The notes under the pieces: generated by a model
Database searches by the model: none
Told to the model about the DNA's origin: nothing
The model's input: only the letters and a program-made list of their open reading frames with translations
In this document: piece after piece, positions 17,663 to 25,573 of the stretch
How the letters are laid out: each line of letters starts with the position of its first letter
Position numbering within the stretch: the first letter of the stretch is position 1
Assembly: GCF_011043555.1 (NCBI RefSeq)
Contig: NZ_JAAKGS010000004.1
Coordinates: 293,003 to 357,002, forward strand
From: Sphingobacterium sp. SGR-19
Lineage (GTDB): Bacteria > Bacteroidota > Bacteroidia > Sphingobacteriales > Sphingobacteriaceae
Reading direction: 5' to 3'
DNA length: 64,000 bases
Made by a program: the position numbers and the translations under genes

Positions 17663-17690
17663 CGAATGCAGCGCATTTTATTTAGGTTTG
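17660..17690 (+). promoter_or_regulatory. Pigment-cluster promoter 1
   Basis: TTG (17660-17662), 20-bp spacer, TAGGTTTG (17683-17690). The 22 bp at 17669-17690 recur with a single mismatch at 21014-21035 before the ACP gene, indicating co-regulation. Confidence 0.75.
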
Positions 17691-17745
17691 CTATACAGAA
17701 ATGATTGTTTTGAACCGATATTTATTTTGACGGGCCATTACGAAT

Positions 17746-18192
17746 ATGATAAAAAGAAGAGAAGAGTTTTATGAGGAATCGGGGCTGACAGAATCGGTGA
17801 CCATTCCCGTGCGCTTTAGCGAGGTGGACTCACTAGGTATCGTATGGGACGGGCATTATATTCTATATTTCGAACAGGGGAGGGAAGCTTTTGGTAAAAC
17901 CTACGGCATCGATTATATGACCGTACAGAAAGCGGGATATACGACACCTATTGTAAAATCTACTTGCGAGCATAAGTTACCGTTGCGGTACGGAGATACG
18001 GCACGTATCGTGACTACATACGTCGATACGCCCGCCGCAAAGATGATTTTCCGATTTAATATTTATAATGGTAAAGACCAACTGGTCTGTCAAGGGGAAA
18101 CCATCCAGGTCTTCTTGGACGACACACAAAACTTGGCGCTAAACGTTCCTGATTTTGTGGTAGATTGGAAAAGGAAGGTAGGCTTGCTATAA
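17746..18192 (+). CDS. Acyl-CoA/ACP thioesterase, hot-dog fold
   Basis: 148 residues of the 4-hydroxybenzoyl-CoA thioesterase family. VRFSEVDSLGIVWDGHYILYF near residues 22-43 is the hot-dog signature, with the catalytic Asp of EVDSLG and the buried helix EQGREAFGKTYG after it. First gene of the aryl-polyene/flexirubin-like cluster; thioesterases of this type are regular members of such clusters, probably for release or editing of acyl intermediates. Its TAA overlaps the next ATG (TAATG), so translation is likely coupled. Confidence 0.85.
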   Translation: MIKRREEFYEESGLTESVTIPVRFSEVDSLGIVWDGHYILYFEQGREAFGKTYGIDYMTVQKAGYTTPIVKSTCEHKLPLRYGDTARIVTTYVDTPAAKMIFRFNIYNGKDQLVCQGETIQVFLDDTQNLALNVPDFVVDWKRKVGLL

Positions 18193-19268
18193 TGGCGTTC
18201 GATTCTATCTATATCCACGACATAAACTGCGTCACCCCGTTGGGAATTGATTTGGCGTCGAACTGGACCCAGTTGTTGATGGGAAATAGTGGCCTTGTAC
18301 AACATGATGTCGGTCGGATAAAAAATATCTATACGTCAAAGTTAGCACCGGCGGAGGTCCTGGCGCTGTTAACACCTGCGGGAGATAGTACATTATTGGA
18401 GCAGATGTTATTTACGGCGGCAAAGCCGATTGTGGAAAAACACGCACCTACGTCACGTACGGCGCTGATCTTATCCACCACCAAGGGCAACGTAAATACT
18501 CGACTCACGGTGTTAGCCAAGAAAATGGCAGAGGTGCTGGGATTCCAGACCCAACCTATTATTGTATCGCAAGCCTGTGTATCGGGCCTATTGGCTTTAT
18601 CGGTTGCCAAACGTCTGATACAGATCGGTCAGTACGACGATGCCGTGGTTTTGGCAGGAGATGTAGTCAGTGAATTCGTGGTGTCCGGCTTTCAGGCATT
18701 CCAGGCCATGAGTCCATTTCCTTGTAAACCTTTTGACAACGATCGCGCAGGGGTGTCCTTAGGCGAAGCGGCTGCCTGTGTATATGTTTCTAAAGAAAAA
18801 GGAGAGTTTAAGATTTTAGGGGAAGCGTCCATAAACGATGCAAATCATATTTCAGGGCCATCCCGGACGGGAGAAGGACTCTTGCAGAGTATACAGCAAG
18901 CGGCGAATGAGGCGCGCGTGGATATAACGGATATCGATTTCATCTCGGCCCACGGAACCGCAACGCTGTACAACGATGAGATGGAAGCGATTGCCTTTCA
19001 TCGCTTAGGGCTACAGGATATTCCTATCCATAGTCTGAAAGGTTATTATGGGCATACATTGGGTGCGTCTGGCTTATTGGAGACGGTCATTGTCCTGCAA
19101 TGTATGCGAACTGGCGTATTTATTCCGACTGCCGGGTTTGAGAAATTAGGTGTGTCCAAACCGCTAAATATTATTCGGCAGATATCCCGCGGAAAACTAA
19201 ACCGTTTATTGAAAACTGCTTCCGGCTTTGGGGGGAGTAATGCGGCGATGGTGCTGGAGAAGATGTAA
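18192..19268 (+). CDS. Beta-ketoacyl synthase (ketosynthase), complete active site
   Basis: 358 residues. Thiolase-fold condensing enzyme with the full Cys-His-His set: SQACVSGLLAL (Cys129), SAHGTATLYNDEM (His254) and YYGHTLGASGLLE (His288), ending in SGFGGSNAAMVLEK. Expected to extend the polyene chain on ACP with malonyl units. The start is the ATG overlapping the stop of the thioesterase gene; a frame 27 bp longer exists inside that gene. The stop is followed after 5 bp by the 21-bp periodic array, which separates it from the rest of the cluster. Confidence 0.9.
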   Translation: MAFDSIYIHDINCVTPLGIDLASNWTQLLMGNSGLVQHDVGRIKNIYTSKLAPAEVLALLTPAGDSTLLEQMLFTAAKPIVEKHAPTSRTALILSTTKGNVNTRLTVLAKKMAEVLGFQTQPIIVSQACVSGLLALSVAKRLIQIGQYDDAVVLAGDVVSEFVVSGFQAFQAMSPFPCKPFDNDRAGVSLGEAAACVYVSKEKGEFKILGEASINDANHISGPSRTGEGLLQSIQQAANEARVDITDIDFISAHGTATLYNDEMEAIAFHRLGLQDIPIHSLKGYYGHTLGASGLLETVIVLQCMRTGVFIPTAGFEKLGVSKPLNIIRQISRGKLNRLLKTASGFGGSNAAMVLEKM

Positions 19269-19273
19269 CTTTT

Positions 19274-19588
19274 AACGTTAGCGTATTGCAAACTAGCGTT
19301 ACTATAGGAAGTGCTAACGTATTTATATATTATTATAACGTTACAGTATTAACAACTTACGCTCTTATATATTATATCAACGTATTTATTTAGTGTGGTA
19401 ACGTTATAATATTTTTGACTAACGCTAGTCTATAATATAATAACGTATATTTTTATAATTATAACGTCAGTCTATTATAAGATAACGTTATAATCATAAA
19501 AATTAACATATTTACTTTATGTTTTAACGTTATGCTAATATATATTGCCGTTACAATGAAATATGTTAACGTTAATATTTGTGATTCG
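19274..19588. repeat. Array of 15 AACGTT-type motifs at exact 21-bp period
   Basis: Six-base motifs begin at 19274, 19295, 19316, 19337, 19358, 19379, 19400, 19421, 19442, 19463, 19484, 19505, 19526, 19547 and 19568, always 21 bp apart. Six are exact AACGTT, six have one change (AGCGTT, AACGTA three times, AACGCT, AACGTC) and three have two (TACGCT, AACATA, GCCGTT). The C at position 3 is invariant and the base before the motif is T in 14 of 15. The 14-15-bp spacers differ and are AT-rich. AACGTT is its own reverse complement. Stops in all frames exclude coding. It begins 5 bp after the ketosynthase stop and ends 38 bp before the FN3-like gene. Confidence 0.95.
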
Positions 19589-19626
19589 ACAAACTAAATC
19601 CTAAATTAGGGGTCTAATAAGATTTA

Positions 19627-20280
19627 ATGATGAGCTATATACGTGCGCTAGGTTCCTTCGGCACCCATAAAGACAGTAAGATGATGGTGGAAGCGGAGGT
19701 CATCCTTAGTTCCATGAGTGGAAATCCCAGGTTTCCTGACCCGATACCATCGCTAGCAGAGGTCGAAAGCTCCTATGATGAATATTTAGCACACCTAACC
19801 CGAGCAGAATGGACACGTGGACGCGTCGATAGGGCGCTAAAACGCGAAAGCAAAGCAAAGTTGGCAGGATTATTAGGCGAGTTGGCGGCCTATGTCAACT
19901 ATGTGGCGAAAGGGGAATTGTCCATCTTATACTCGTCGGGGTTTCCCATATTTACCGGGAGGAAGAAGGGTAAGTCTCCGGACGTACCTATCGGCGGTCG
20001 GCTTTCGGATGGACACGTCAGCGGCGAGGTTCGGTTCGACTTCGCTTCTTTAGGCAGAGATATGACCTATGAATATACCTATGCGATATGGACATCCGCT
20101 GAGGAAGTACAACCCGAATCTCCCGAACTCCAATGGGAGAAATCACTTTTCACTACCCGTTCCCGTAATAACCTGATTAAAGGTTTGCCGTCTCGGGCTA
20201 TAGTCTTTGCGAAGGTTCGTGGAATCAACCGTCATGGCGTCGGCGATTGGAGTGATGCAGTGAGTCTGATAGTTCGGTAG
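19627..20280 (+). CDS. Helical plus fibronectin-III-like protein, unknown role
   Basis: 217 residues. The N-terminal half (about 10-105) is helical and hydrophilic with MSGNPRFPDPIPSLAEVE, and LLGELAAYVNYVAKGELSILYSSGF. The C-terminal half (about 115-217) looks like one fibronectin type III domain, ending SRAIVFAKVRGINRHGVGDWS. It resembles a family common in Bacteroidota that is usually annotated only as FN3-domain protein (recalled, not searched). No signal peptide, no catalytic motif and no link to polyene chemistry. ATGs at 19627 and 19630 are both possible. It sits directly behind the 21-bp array and is followed after 1 bp by a cluster gene, so array plus gene look inserted between two cluster genes. 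Confidence 0.75.
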   Translation: MMSYIRALGSFGTHKDSKMMVEAEVILSSMSGNPRFPDPIPSLAEVESSYDEYLAHLTRAEWTRGRVDRALKRESKAKLAGLLGELAAYVNYVAKGELSILYSSGFPIFTGRKKGKSPDVPIGGRLSDGHVSGEVRFDFASLGRDMTYEYTYAIWTSAEEVQPESPELQWEKSLFTTRSRNNLIKGLPSRAIVFAKVRGINRHGVGDWSDAVSLIVR

Positions 20281-20281
20281 T

Positions 20282-20830
20282 ATGCTAGAAAACCCCACCA
20301 TACGAAAATCCTGTACCATTGAACAACATCGGATTGTTATCGATGATAAACTCATTTGGTCAAGTGGACCCCATGTGCCCTTTTCGGATTTCGCGAAAGG
20401 AGCTTTTCATCATCTGGACATCGACTATCCGAAGTTCTATAAGATGGATGCGTTGAGCAAACTGGCTTTTCTAGCCGCTGAATATATATTGCAAGATGAA
20501 GATAAGAATGAACTGGCGCTTGTCTTAGCCAACAGATCCGGTAGTCTGGACACCGATGTAAAACACCAGGAAAGCATTCAGAATACAGACAATTATTATC
20601 CCCGGCCTGCTACTTTTGTCTACACACTATCCAATATCTGTGCCGGCGAGATTGCTATCCGGCATGGGTTGCAAACAGAGCAAGCTTTTTTCGTTGCAGA
20701 AGAGTTCCCGGAGGAAACTATTTTCGCCTATGCCGATTACCTGTTACAATCCGGTAAAGCAAAACGGGTTTTATGCGGATGGGTAGAATACTTTCAAGAG
20801 GCGTATCGGGCAGTTTTGTATCTAGTCTAG
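20282..20830 (+). CDS. Short ketosynthase-like protein
   Basis: 182 residues with thiolase-fold features of a ketosynthase N-terminal half: VLANRSGSLDTDVKHQESI, YPRPATFVYTLSNICAGEIAIRHG with Cys120 at the nucleophile position, and a final VLCGWVEYF strand. The C-terminal half with the two catalytic His is absent, so it is either a partner subunit or non-catalytic. Such short 3-oxoacyl-ACP-synthase-like proteins are found in Bacteroidota pigment clusters. The ATG lies 1 bp after the FN3-like gene. Confidence 0.7.
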   Translation: MLENPTIRKSCTIEQHRIVIDDKLIWSSGPHVPFSDFAKGAFHHLDIDYPKFYKMDALSKLAFLAAEYILQDEDKNELALVLANRSGSLDTDVKHQESIQNTDNYYPRPATFVYTLSNICAGEIAIRHGLQTEQAFFVAEEFPEETIFAYADYLLQSGKAKRVLCGWVEYFQEAYRAVLYLV

Positions 20831-21013
20831 CAGTTGCTAAAACTTCTTGATCGTTGATTGTTAATAAAGGAACATCTATATTTCCTCTATACGGTGATAA
20901 GAGATACCGTTGTTGTCGTCTGTTTTTGGGATAATCGGCAAGATCCTATATTCAGTTCTCTATGACAAATTTTTTCATTCGTGTGAATGCATTTAAAATT
21001 CTATTCGTGAAAA

Positions 21014-21035
21014 CAGCGCATTTTGTTTAGGTTTG
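21014..21035 (+). promoter_or_regulatory. Pigment-cluster promoter 2
   Basis: 22 bp identical except for one base to 17669-17690, including the -7 box TAGGTTTG (21028-21035). The -33 region reads TTCG instead of TTG. It lies 20 bp before the ACP start and should drive the operon from the ACP onward. Confidence 0.7.
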
Positions 21036-21055
21036 TCTTTAGTTAGATTAAAGCC

Positions 21056-21313
21056 ATGACAGCATTAAAAGAAGAGTTAAAAAGACAAATTATTGAAGTA
21101 TTAAATCTGGAAGATATTACGCCTGCTGATATACAAGATGACGAAGCTTTGTTTGGTGAAGGGTTAGGGTTAGACTCTATTGATGCATTGGAACTGATTG
21201 TCTTGATGGATAAAACGTATGGCATTAAACTGTCTGATCCAAAAAAAGGAAGGGACATTTTTCAATCTATAGAAACGATGGCCACCTATATTTCGGAGAA
21301 TAGAACGAAGTAA
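21056..21313 (+). CDS. Acyl carrier protein
   Basis: 85 residues, acidic, with the phosphopantetheine attachment site GLGLDSIDALEL (Ser41). Carries the growing polyene chain for the ketosynthases around it. It starts the second transcription unit of the cluster, 20 bp after promoter 2, and its TAA overlaps the next ATG by one base. Needs a phosphopantetheinyl transferase, which is not seen in the window. Confidence 0.92.
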   Translation: MTALKEELKRQIIEVLNLEDITPADIQDDEALFGEGLGLDSIDALELIVLMDKTYGIKLSDPKKGRDIFQSIETMATYISENRTK

Positions 21314-22512
21314 TGACAGACAGGGGAGTTGCGGTTACGGGGATAGGCATTATTTCTTCGATTGGCGAGACCGTTGAGGAAAACTTACAAGCACTATTAG
21401 CGGGTAAACAGGGCCTTTCACGGATAGCAAACTTTCCTACACGTTTACAAGAGCATATTTGGGTAGGTGAGATAAAGCGAACCAACGAAGAGCTATCGGA
21501 TAGTTTAGGATTATCGTTACCTCACGCTTTTACGAGAACAGCCCTTTTGGGAGCTCATGCCGCCCGTCAAGCGGTAGAATCAGCAAAGCTGCAAGAAATC
21601 CACGATCTGCAAACAGGATTTATATCATCGACTAGCGTCGGCGGTATGGATTATACCGAGCGATATGGCCCGACTTATCTCAATTCTCCTGAATGGCATC
21701 GTTATATCCCCTCGCATCCAGCAGGTGATTCCTCCCATAAAATAGCCCAGCATTTGGGAATAAAAGGTTTAGTGACTACGGTAAGCACGGCTTGTTCTTC
21801 CGCAGCAAACGCCATGATGATGGGCGCCCGTTTGATTCGTTCTGGCCGCTTGGATAGGGTGATCGTTGGCGGAACGGATGCGTTAAGTAAGTTTACCATT
21901 AATGGGTTTCATACCTTAATGATTTTATCGGACGCGCCTTGCCAACCTTTCGACAAGCACCGTAAAGGACTCAATCTAGGAGAGGGCGCGGCGTATCTTG
22001 TATTGGAATCTGAAGAATCCGTACAGCGGCAGGGTAAACATGTTTTGGCTTATCTGGCAGGATATGGTAATGCAAATGATGCGTTTCACCAAACGGCGTC
22101 CTCCGAAAACGGAGAAGGGGCCTTTTTAGCCATGCAAAAGGCATTGATGATAGCGCAATTAACACCGCAAGACATTGATTACGTCAATGTGCATGGAACG
22201 GCAACACTAAACAATGATTTGTCAGAAGGGCGGGCCATGCAACGTCTCTTTAAAGACGATGTGCCCCTATTCAGCTCCACGAAACCCTTTACGGGGCATA
22301 CATTAGCTGCGGCTGGTGCTATGGAAGCCGTATATAGTATATTGGCTTTGCAACAAAATGTCGTACCGCCTAACCTTCATTTCAATACCCCGATGGAAGA
22401 ACTCGATTTGATACCAGAAACAACGTTACGACACCGGTCGTTATCACACGTGCTTTCTAACTCTTTTGGGTTCGGCGGCAATTGTTCATCCCTTATTTTT
22501 TCAAAAGCGTGA
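21313..22512 (+). CDS. Beta-ketoacyl-ACP synthase (FabF-like)
   Basis: 399 residues with an intact active site: VSTACSSAANAMMMG (Cys161), VHGTATLNNDLSE (His294), FTGHTLAAAGAMEAV (His329) and the terminal NSFGFGGNCSSLIF. Catalytic partner expected for the chain-length-factor-like protein encoded next, giving a KS-CLF heterodimer as in aryl polyene synthases. Overlaps its neighbours by 1 and 4 bases. Confidence 0.92.
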   Translation: MTDRGVAVTGIGIISSIGETVEENLQALLAGKQGLSRIANFPTRLQEHIWVGEIKRTNEELSDSLGLSLPHAFTRTALLGAHAARQAVESAKLQEIHDLQTGFISSTSVGGMDYTERYGPTYLNSPEWHRYIPSHPAGDSSHKIAQHLGIKGLVTTVSTACSSAANAMMMGARLIRSGRLDRVIVGGTDALSKFTINGFHTLMILSDAPCQPFDKHRKGLNLGEGAAYLVLESEESVQRQGKHVLAYLAGYGNANDAFHQTASSENGEGAFLAMQKALMIAQLTPQDIDYVNVHGTATLNNDLSEGRAMQRLFKDDVPLFSSTKPFTGHTLAAAGAMEAVYSILALQQNVVPPNLHFNTPMEELDLIPETTLRHRSLSHVLSNSFGFGGNCSSLIFSKA

Positions 22513-23573
22513 AGAAAAATGTGTTCATAAACGGTATAGGTGCGGTGACGACACAAGGTGTATGGCGGGCAGCATTTTTTTCAGAAGCACGGGTATTAGA
22601 TCATGCGATCACTTCTGCCGAACAACCCTCCTATAACGGCCTTATTTCTCCGGGAGCGATCCGTCGCATGTCGAGAGGAATGAAGATGGGTATTTATGCG
22701 GCACAACAAGCGTTAGCGGAGGCTTCCGTAACAATACCCGGTGCTATCGTTACGGGAACCGGGTTAGGGTGCTCTGCCGATTCCGATAAATTTCTCCGTA
22801 GTTTGTGGGAAAATGAGGAGCAATTTCTCACGCCAACATCTTTTATTCAGTCTACACACAATACAGTTGCTGCGCAGATTGCTCTCCAATGGCAGTGTAA
22901 GGGATATAACATAACCCATGTAAACGGGGCAATCTCTTTTGAGTCAGCTTTGTTGGATACGCTTTTATTGTTACAGACGGGCGAAGAAGAGCATGTACTT
23001 CTTGGTGGGGTAGATGAGGTCGCGGAACAGACCTATACGTTTCTGCAAGCCGCGGGCGATATCAAAGCGGATGGTATACAGGAAACAGTCAAAAACAGTG
23101 TTTCTCCTGGGGTCAATTACGCAGAAGGCGCTCATTTTTTTTCGGTGGGCGCGAGCAAAACGGCGTCTTCTTATGCTGAAATTATAGATATTACGTTGCA
23201 AAACGAGCTGGAAGTGTCAGAAACTACATCCTTTTTGAAAGATTTCCTGACGACAAACGATTTACGTCCAGGCGATTTGGATGCGGTCATACTCGGCTAC
23301 AACGGCGACGAACAGGACGATCTTTTCTATTCGGCTGTACAGCAAACGCTTCCGTCTGCGACACCGTTATATTATAAACATCTGAGTGGTCAGTTCGATA
23401 GCTGTTCGGCTTTTGGATTGGCTGCCGCAGCTTTCATATTAAAATACCAAACCGTTCCACCCGTTCTGTATTGGAACGAAAAAAATCCAGCTAAAACAGC
23501 GTGGAAAAATATCCTGTTATATAATCAATATAAAGGTAAAGACCATTCTCTTGTTGTTGTTCGAGCATGTTAA
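22509..23573 (+). CDS. Chain-length-factor-like ketosynthase, active-site Cys missing
   Basis: 354 residues from a GTG start in a GTGA overlap with the previous gene (KKNVFINGIGAVTTQG). Ketosynthase fold, but the nucleophile segment reads THVNGAISFESALLD, so the Cys position is not Cys, and the HGTAT motif is replaced by GYNGDEQDD. The later KHLSGQFDSCSA segment keeps a His. These losses are what is expected of a chain length factor that pairs with an active ketosynthase. TSFIQSTHNTVAAQIAL is shared with ketosynthase-like proteins of aryl polyene clusters. Confidence 0.82.
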   Translation: MKKNVFINGIGAVTTQGVWRAAFFSEARVLDHAITSAEQPSYNGLISPGAIRRMSRGMKMGIYAAQQALAEASVTIPGAIVTGTGLGCSADSDKFLRSLWENEEQFLTPTSFIQSTHNTVAAQIALQWQCKGYNITHVNGAISFESALLDTLLLLQTGEEEHVLLGGVDEVAEQTYTFLQAAGDIKADGIQETVKNSVSPGVNYAEGAHFFSVGASKTASSYAEIIDITLQNELEVSETTSFLKDFLTTNDLRPGDLDAVILGYNGDEQDDLFYSAVQQTLPSATPLYYKHLSGQFDSCSAFGLAAAAFILKYQTVPPVLYWNEKNPAKTAWKNILLYNQYKGKDHSLVVVRAC

Positions 23574-24340
23574 AACACGCTATATTATATCCGTTTTTTC
23601 TGGTGGCAGGATGTATCGCCTTGCTCATCGGAATCTTTGGTGGTTCGTTTGTATGGTTTTTTGTTGTGCTGCTATTGGCAGTAGGAATGACTGCTTGGGG
23701 CGCATTTGATATACGTCTAGGATATTTTACAGACACTTTTTTCCGCAAGAAATATAATGCGCAAGGGGTAATCGCATTGTCTTTCGACGATGGACCGTCT
23801 CCCTATACAGCCGAAGTTTTGCAATTATTGAATGCCTATCAGTTTAAAGCAACCTTTTTCTGTATCGGGAGGCAGGTGTTGGCATATCCCGATATGGCGA
23901 AGCAGATTATCGACGAAGGGCATACCATCGGTAATCATACCTATTCCCATCGCAGGAATTTTGGCTTTTTAAAAGAAAAGGAGGTTGTTGCAGAGCTGGA
24001 ACAATGTAATGCCATTATCCAACAGACTGTAGGAAAAAAGCCTAAATTCTTTCGTCCGCCTTTTGGGATAACTAATCCATCGGTAGCCAAGGCAGTCCAA
24101 TATACGAAACATCAGATCATCGGGTGGAGCAATCGCTCGTTGGATGCGGTCACGTTGGAAGAGAATAAAATATATCAACGGGTGTTTAGGAAGCTGAAAT
24201 CAGGAGATATTATACTTTTCCACGACACCTCACAACGTACTGTCAATGTCCTAAAACGGTTGCTGCCTCATTTACAGAAACAAGGATATATATCGGTTTC
24301 TGTAGATGATTTGTTAAATTTGCAGCGATATGAAGACTAA
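23567..24340 (+). CDS. Polysaccharide deacetylase (NodB) membrane protein
   Basis: 257 residues. Two N-terminal transmembrane helices (about 5-25 and 27-45), then a carbohydrate-esterase-4 domain: SFDDGPSPYT with Asp74 and Asp75, GNHTYSH with metal ligands His124 and His128, RPPFG, and LFHD near the C-terminus. It should remove acetyl groups from a sugar on the outer face of the inner membrane. Within this cluster it probably tailors a glycan or glycolipid part of the product. Overlaps the genes on both sides. Confidence 0.88.
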   Translation: MLKHAILYPFFLVAGCIALLIGIFGGSFVWFFVVLLLAVGMTAWGAFDIRLGYFTDTFFRKKYNAQGVIALSFDDGPSPYTAEVLQLLNAYQFKATFFCIGRQVLAYPDMAKQIIDEGHTIGNHTYSHRRNFGFLKEKEVVAELEQCNAIIQQTVGKKPKFFRPPFGITNPSVAKAVQYTKHQIIGWSNRSLDAVTLEENKIYQRVFRKLKSGDIILFHDTSQRTVNVLKRLLPHLQKQGYISVSVDDLLNLQRYED

Positions 24341-24956
24341 ACTGCTTTATTTTTTGATGATTTTGTTGCTGCCCTATGGCGGATGGGCACAAACAAGGGA
24401 AATGTCAGCGAGCGAAAGAGCCAGCTTTCAAAAGTCTTTACAGCAGCTTGCGGAAATCAAGACGATATCGGCAGATTTTGTGCAATATAAGCACCTTAGT
24501 TTTATGAAAAAGCCGGTGGAATCATCAGGGAAACTGTATTTAAAGCATCCCGATAAACTGAGTTGGTCATATACAGCACCGTTTCAATATAAAATGGTCT
24601 TTAAAGACCATAAGATTTTTATCGATGACCAAGGCAAGAAACAGACGATTGATGTGGGAAACAGCAAGCAATTTGAAAAAATAAATACCCTCGTTTCGTC
24701 CAGTATGCGCGGTGGCAAATATGATGAGAAGGAATTTGTGGTTTCCTATTTAAAGCAGGGTAATGCAGACATGGTGCGTTTGACACCAAAATTAGCTGGC
24801 GCGAAAAAATATATTAAGGAGATCGTGTTGCTATTTTCGTCGGATAAACAAATAGAGGAGGTAAAACTTGTTGAACCTTCTAATGACTATACACGTTTTG
24901 TTATAAAGAATAGAAAAGTAAATACGACGATTGATGAATCGATTTTTAACCTATAG
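24330..24956 (+). CDS. LolA-like outer-membrane lipoprotein carrier protein
   Basis: 208 residues: signal peptide ending near GWAQ, then the half-barrel LolA fold with TISADFVQYKHLSFMKKPVESSGKLYL split here as a family-typical first strand pair, and PDKLSWSYTAPFQYKMVF. LolA homologues inside aryl polyene and flexirubin clusters are thought to chaperone the hydrophobic product across the periplasm. Overlaps both neighbours, indicating tight operon structure. Confidence 0.85.
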   Translation: MKTKLLYFLMILLLPYGGWAQTREMSASERASFQKSLQQLAEIKTISADFVQYKHLSFMKKPVESSGKLYLKHPDKLSWSYTAPFQYKMVFKDHKIFIDDQGKKQTIDVGNSKQFEKINTLVSSSMRGGKYDEKEFVVSYLKQGNADMVRLTPKLAGAKKYIKEIVLLFSSDKQIEEVKLVEPSNDYTRFVIKNRKVNTTIDESIFNL

Positions 24957-25563
24957 TTTTTTCCTGTTGTTCTTTTTCGTTTCCTGTGGCACCTACCGTT
25001 ATCCAAATGCCTCGGGAATTCGCGAATCAGAGCCAAAGGAGTTGAATAATTATTATCTTGATACCACTCGCACTTTTGTGTATCGTGCGAAACTGCATGC
25101 TTTCAAGAAGGATATTAATGGGAATTTAGTGGTGCAAACGTTGGGACGAAATGAACATCGCGTTGCCCTGGTGAGCGACTTCGGCCAAACGTTATTTGAT
25201 GTCAGTATTTCTCCTGATGGACATGAACTGCATTATGCCATGCATGATTTAAATAAACGTATAGTGGTGAGGGAAATCGTCAATATCTTCCGGACGATGA
25301 CAGAACAACGCCATGCTACATCGGCCGTAATGTTTGCAAACCAGCAGCATTATTATCCTGTATATGTAATAGATAACTGCTATTATGTGCTGAAAGAACG
25401 TAAGGTTGAGCGTATCCAGCAGGCCAAAGGCACTAAAGAGCACTTAACGATTGTTTATCGTGAATGGAATGAGGAAGATGTTCCTACGAAAATAGCGGTA
25501 GAACATAAAAAATTCCCATTGACAATAGATCTTATGTTGGATGTAGATCAGTCTGCTTTATAA
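24934..25563 (+). CDS. Cluster lipoprotein, unknown
   Basis: 209 residues. Lipoprotein signal with lipobox VSC (Cys at residue 18, FFFVSCGTYRYPN). The mature protein is mainly beta and has no recognised catalytic motif. A TTG just before the ATG extends the frame by one codon; ATG at 24934 chosen. Its place between the LolA-like protein and a dehydratase suggests a membrane-anchored partner in product transport (inference from context only). Confidence 0.75.
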   Translation: MNRFLTYSFFLLFFFVSCGTYRYPNASGIRESEPKELNNYYLDTTRTFVYRAKLHAFKKDINGNLVVQTLGRNEHRVALVSDFGQTLFDVSISPDGHELHYAMHDLNKRIVVREIVNIFRTMTEQRHATSAVMFANQQHYYPVYVIDNCYYVLKERKVERIQQAKGTKEHLTIVYREWNEEDVPTKIAVEHKKFPLTIDLMLDVDQSAL

Positions 25564-25573
25564 AACAAGTGAT

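Noticed and set aside
19274..19588. CRISPR array
   Set aside because: The recurrent unit is about 7 bp in a 21-bp period with AT-rich filler. CRISPR repeats are 21-40 bp with similarly long unique spacers, and no cas genes are present.
19274..19588. Coding heptapeptide repeat
   Set aside because: 21 bp could encode seven residues, but TAA and other stops occur in all frames on both strands.
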